A stretch of DNA of 6,453 nucleotides. Origin: an uncultured Clostridia bacterium. GTDB lineage: Bacteria; Bacillota; Clostridia; Christensenellales; Aristaeellaceae. Below, piece by piece: positions 5,959 to 6,453 of this stretch. Both the position numbers and the translations under genes were made by a program. The DNA lies in NCBI GenBank assembly GCA_946409855.1, contig CAMJXZ010000196.1, positions 1-6,453 on the forward strand. Reading direction: 5' to 3'. Every line of letters begins with the position of its first letter. Position 1 is the first letter of the stretch. The notes below the pieces were generated by a model that made no database searches, was not told the DNA's origin, and saw nothing but the letters and a program-made list of their open reading frames with translations.

Positions 5959-6004
5959 TTCACGGACGGCGCTGGGAAAAGCGTTCTGTGAAAACCATTT
6001 TTTT
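5959..6004 (+). terminator. Intrinsic terminator of the peptide cassette
   Basis: TTCACGGA (5959-5966) pairs with TTCTGTGAA (within 5984-5992), and CGCT (5970-5973) pairs with AGCG (5980-5983), with an internal loop between them. Seven T residues follow at 5998-6004. The T run starts five bases after the stem, a little late. It is oriented for the plus strand, since no T tract lies on the other side. Confidence 0.6.
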
Positions 6005-6076
6005 GCCGGACGACAAGGATTGACTGGAAATGAATGGCCGGTTCATGTGTTTTCCGTTAAACAGACAGTGAAAAAT

Positions 6077-6219
6077 GGACAGACAGGGTCGAGCGGGCGG
6101 GAATGATTCATTCCTGTCCGTTCACCTTGCCGTACGTACCGCCTGCTGTACGGCGCGTTCGGCACAGAAGACTGCATATGGACCCGCACGCCCCGGACCG
6201 AACAGGCGCGCGGGTTTTT
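6077..6219 (+). ncRNA. Candidate structured RNA ending in a terminator
   Basis: No convincing protein gene lies in 6005-6305, but three hairpins line up on the plus strand. GGACAG (6077-6082) pairs with CTGTCC (6114-6119) and encloses the dyad GGAATGATTCATTCC. GCCGTAC (6129-6135) pairs perfectly with GTACGGC (6148-6154). The terminator follows at 6183-6219. No good promoter is visible; the best is TTGACT at 6020 with a poor -10. A terminator remnant or readthrough product of the peptide cassette is the alternative. Confidence 0.25.
6183..6219 (+). terminator. Strong intrinsic terminator, plus strand
   Basis: CCCGC (6183-6187) pairs with GCGGG (6210-6214), and CGCC (6189-6192) with GGCG (6205-6208), separated by one A-C mismatch, with five T residues directly after the stem. 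No plus-strand gene ends just before it, so it either backs up the terminator at 6004 or ends an unrecognised RNA. Confidence 0.7.
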
Positions 6220-6305
6220 ATGATGGAACGGCTCTTTCCGCGGCGTCGGTTTCTGCCGCGGGCCAAAACTGGTTCCGGATACATATCTGCCTGTTTGAAT
6301 CGCAG

Positions 6306-6351
6306 AAAAAAGCTCCCGGCGGCCGGCGGTAAAGCCGATCACCGGAAGCTT
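6306..6351 (-). terminator. Intrinsic terminator of the gene entering from the right edge
   Basis: On the minus strand AAGCTTCCGG (6351-6342) pairs with CCGGGAGCTT (6319-6310), ten base pairs with one G-U, and the stem runs directly into six T residues (6311-6306). It begins 18 bases after the stop codon at 6371-6369. It faces the plus-strand terminator at 6183-6219, marking convergent transcription units. Confidence 0.75.
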
Positions 6352-6368
6352 GCTTTACGGTAAACCTG

Positions 6369-6453
6369 TTACGGCTGTCCGCCGTCTCCGTAGTAATGGT
6401 TCAGAGACACCTCCTTGAGCATTTCACATTCGCCCGCATCGAGATAATGCAGG
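6369..6453 (-). CDS. C-terminal end of an unidentified protein, 5' part outside window
   Basis: The last 27 codons of an open minus-strand frame are visible, ending in LNHYYGDGGQP and a TAA at 6371-6369. The other two frames on this strand are closed by stops, and a good terminator follows at once, which supports a real gene end. The fragment is too short to assign a family. A short ORF starting at an internal ATG (MLKEVSLNHYYGDGGQP, 17 codons) is an alternative reading but has no clear ribosome binding site. Confidence 0.5.
   Translation of the reverse strand, partial: LHYLDAGECEMLKEVSLNHYYGDGGQP

Noticed and set aside
6020..6048. TTGACT with 17-base spacing to TCATGT as a promoter
   Set aside because: The -10 matches the consensus at only two of six positions.
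6043..6342. 99-codon minus-strand and 85/86-codon plus-strand frames near the right end
   Set aside because: They run through strong terminators (6183-6219 and 6306-6351), lack ribosome binding sites and have random-looking composition.

Overview
The window looks like chromosomal DNA of a GC-rich Gram-positive member of the Clostridia (Bacillota), perhaps a gut or rumen lineage. This rests on strong AAGGAGG-type ribosome binding sites before most genes, sigma-A type promoters with near-consensus boxes, and an ABC sugar importer of the LplABC/YtcQP-YteP type, which is abundant in that group. The exact taxon is inference.

Region 1 (about 1-3820, minus strand) is one operon: promoter (3790-3818), LplB-like permease (2505-3677), YtcP/LplC-like permease (1535-2458), then the extracellular solute-binding protein (1473 to beyond the left edge). 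The two permeases form the membrane channel and the binding protein supplies a carbohydrate, probably an oligosaccharide. No ATPase gene is present; these systems usually borrow a shared MsmX-type ATPase encoded elsewhere. Two oddities are a binding protein with no lipobox cysteine and a permease with an extra N-terminal two-helix extension.

Region 2 (about 3820-5440, minus strand) holds two unrecognised envelope genes: a small three-helix membrane protein with a C-terminal CxxC (5000-5353, GTG start, own promoter) and a secreted protein with a Thr/Pro repeat linker (4167-4748). Non-coding stretches with hairpins lie on either side.

Region 3 (about 5440-6004, plus strand) is the most interesting part: a self-contained, relatively AT-rich cassette with a promoter (5598-5627), a strong ribosome binding site, a 50-residue peptide gene (5723-5875), a possible coupled 19-codon ORF and an intrinsic terminator (5959-6004). 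The peptide begins with a textbook double-glycine leader (LSDAELKKVIGG), so it is very likely the precursor of an exported bacteriocin-like, RiPP-like or signalling peptide. Its core has no cysteine, is acidic and is rich in Tyr/Phe. No exporter or modifying enzyme lies in the window.

Region 4 (6005-6453) has no convincing complete gene. It has a plus-strand stretch of hairpins ending in a strong terminator (6183-6219), a minus-strand terminator (6306-6351) facing it, and the last 27 codons of a minus-strand gene entering from the right edge.
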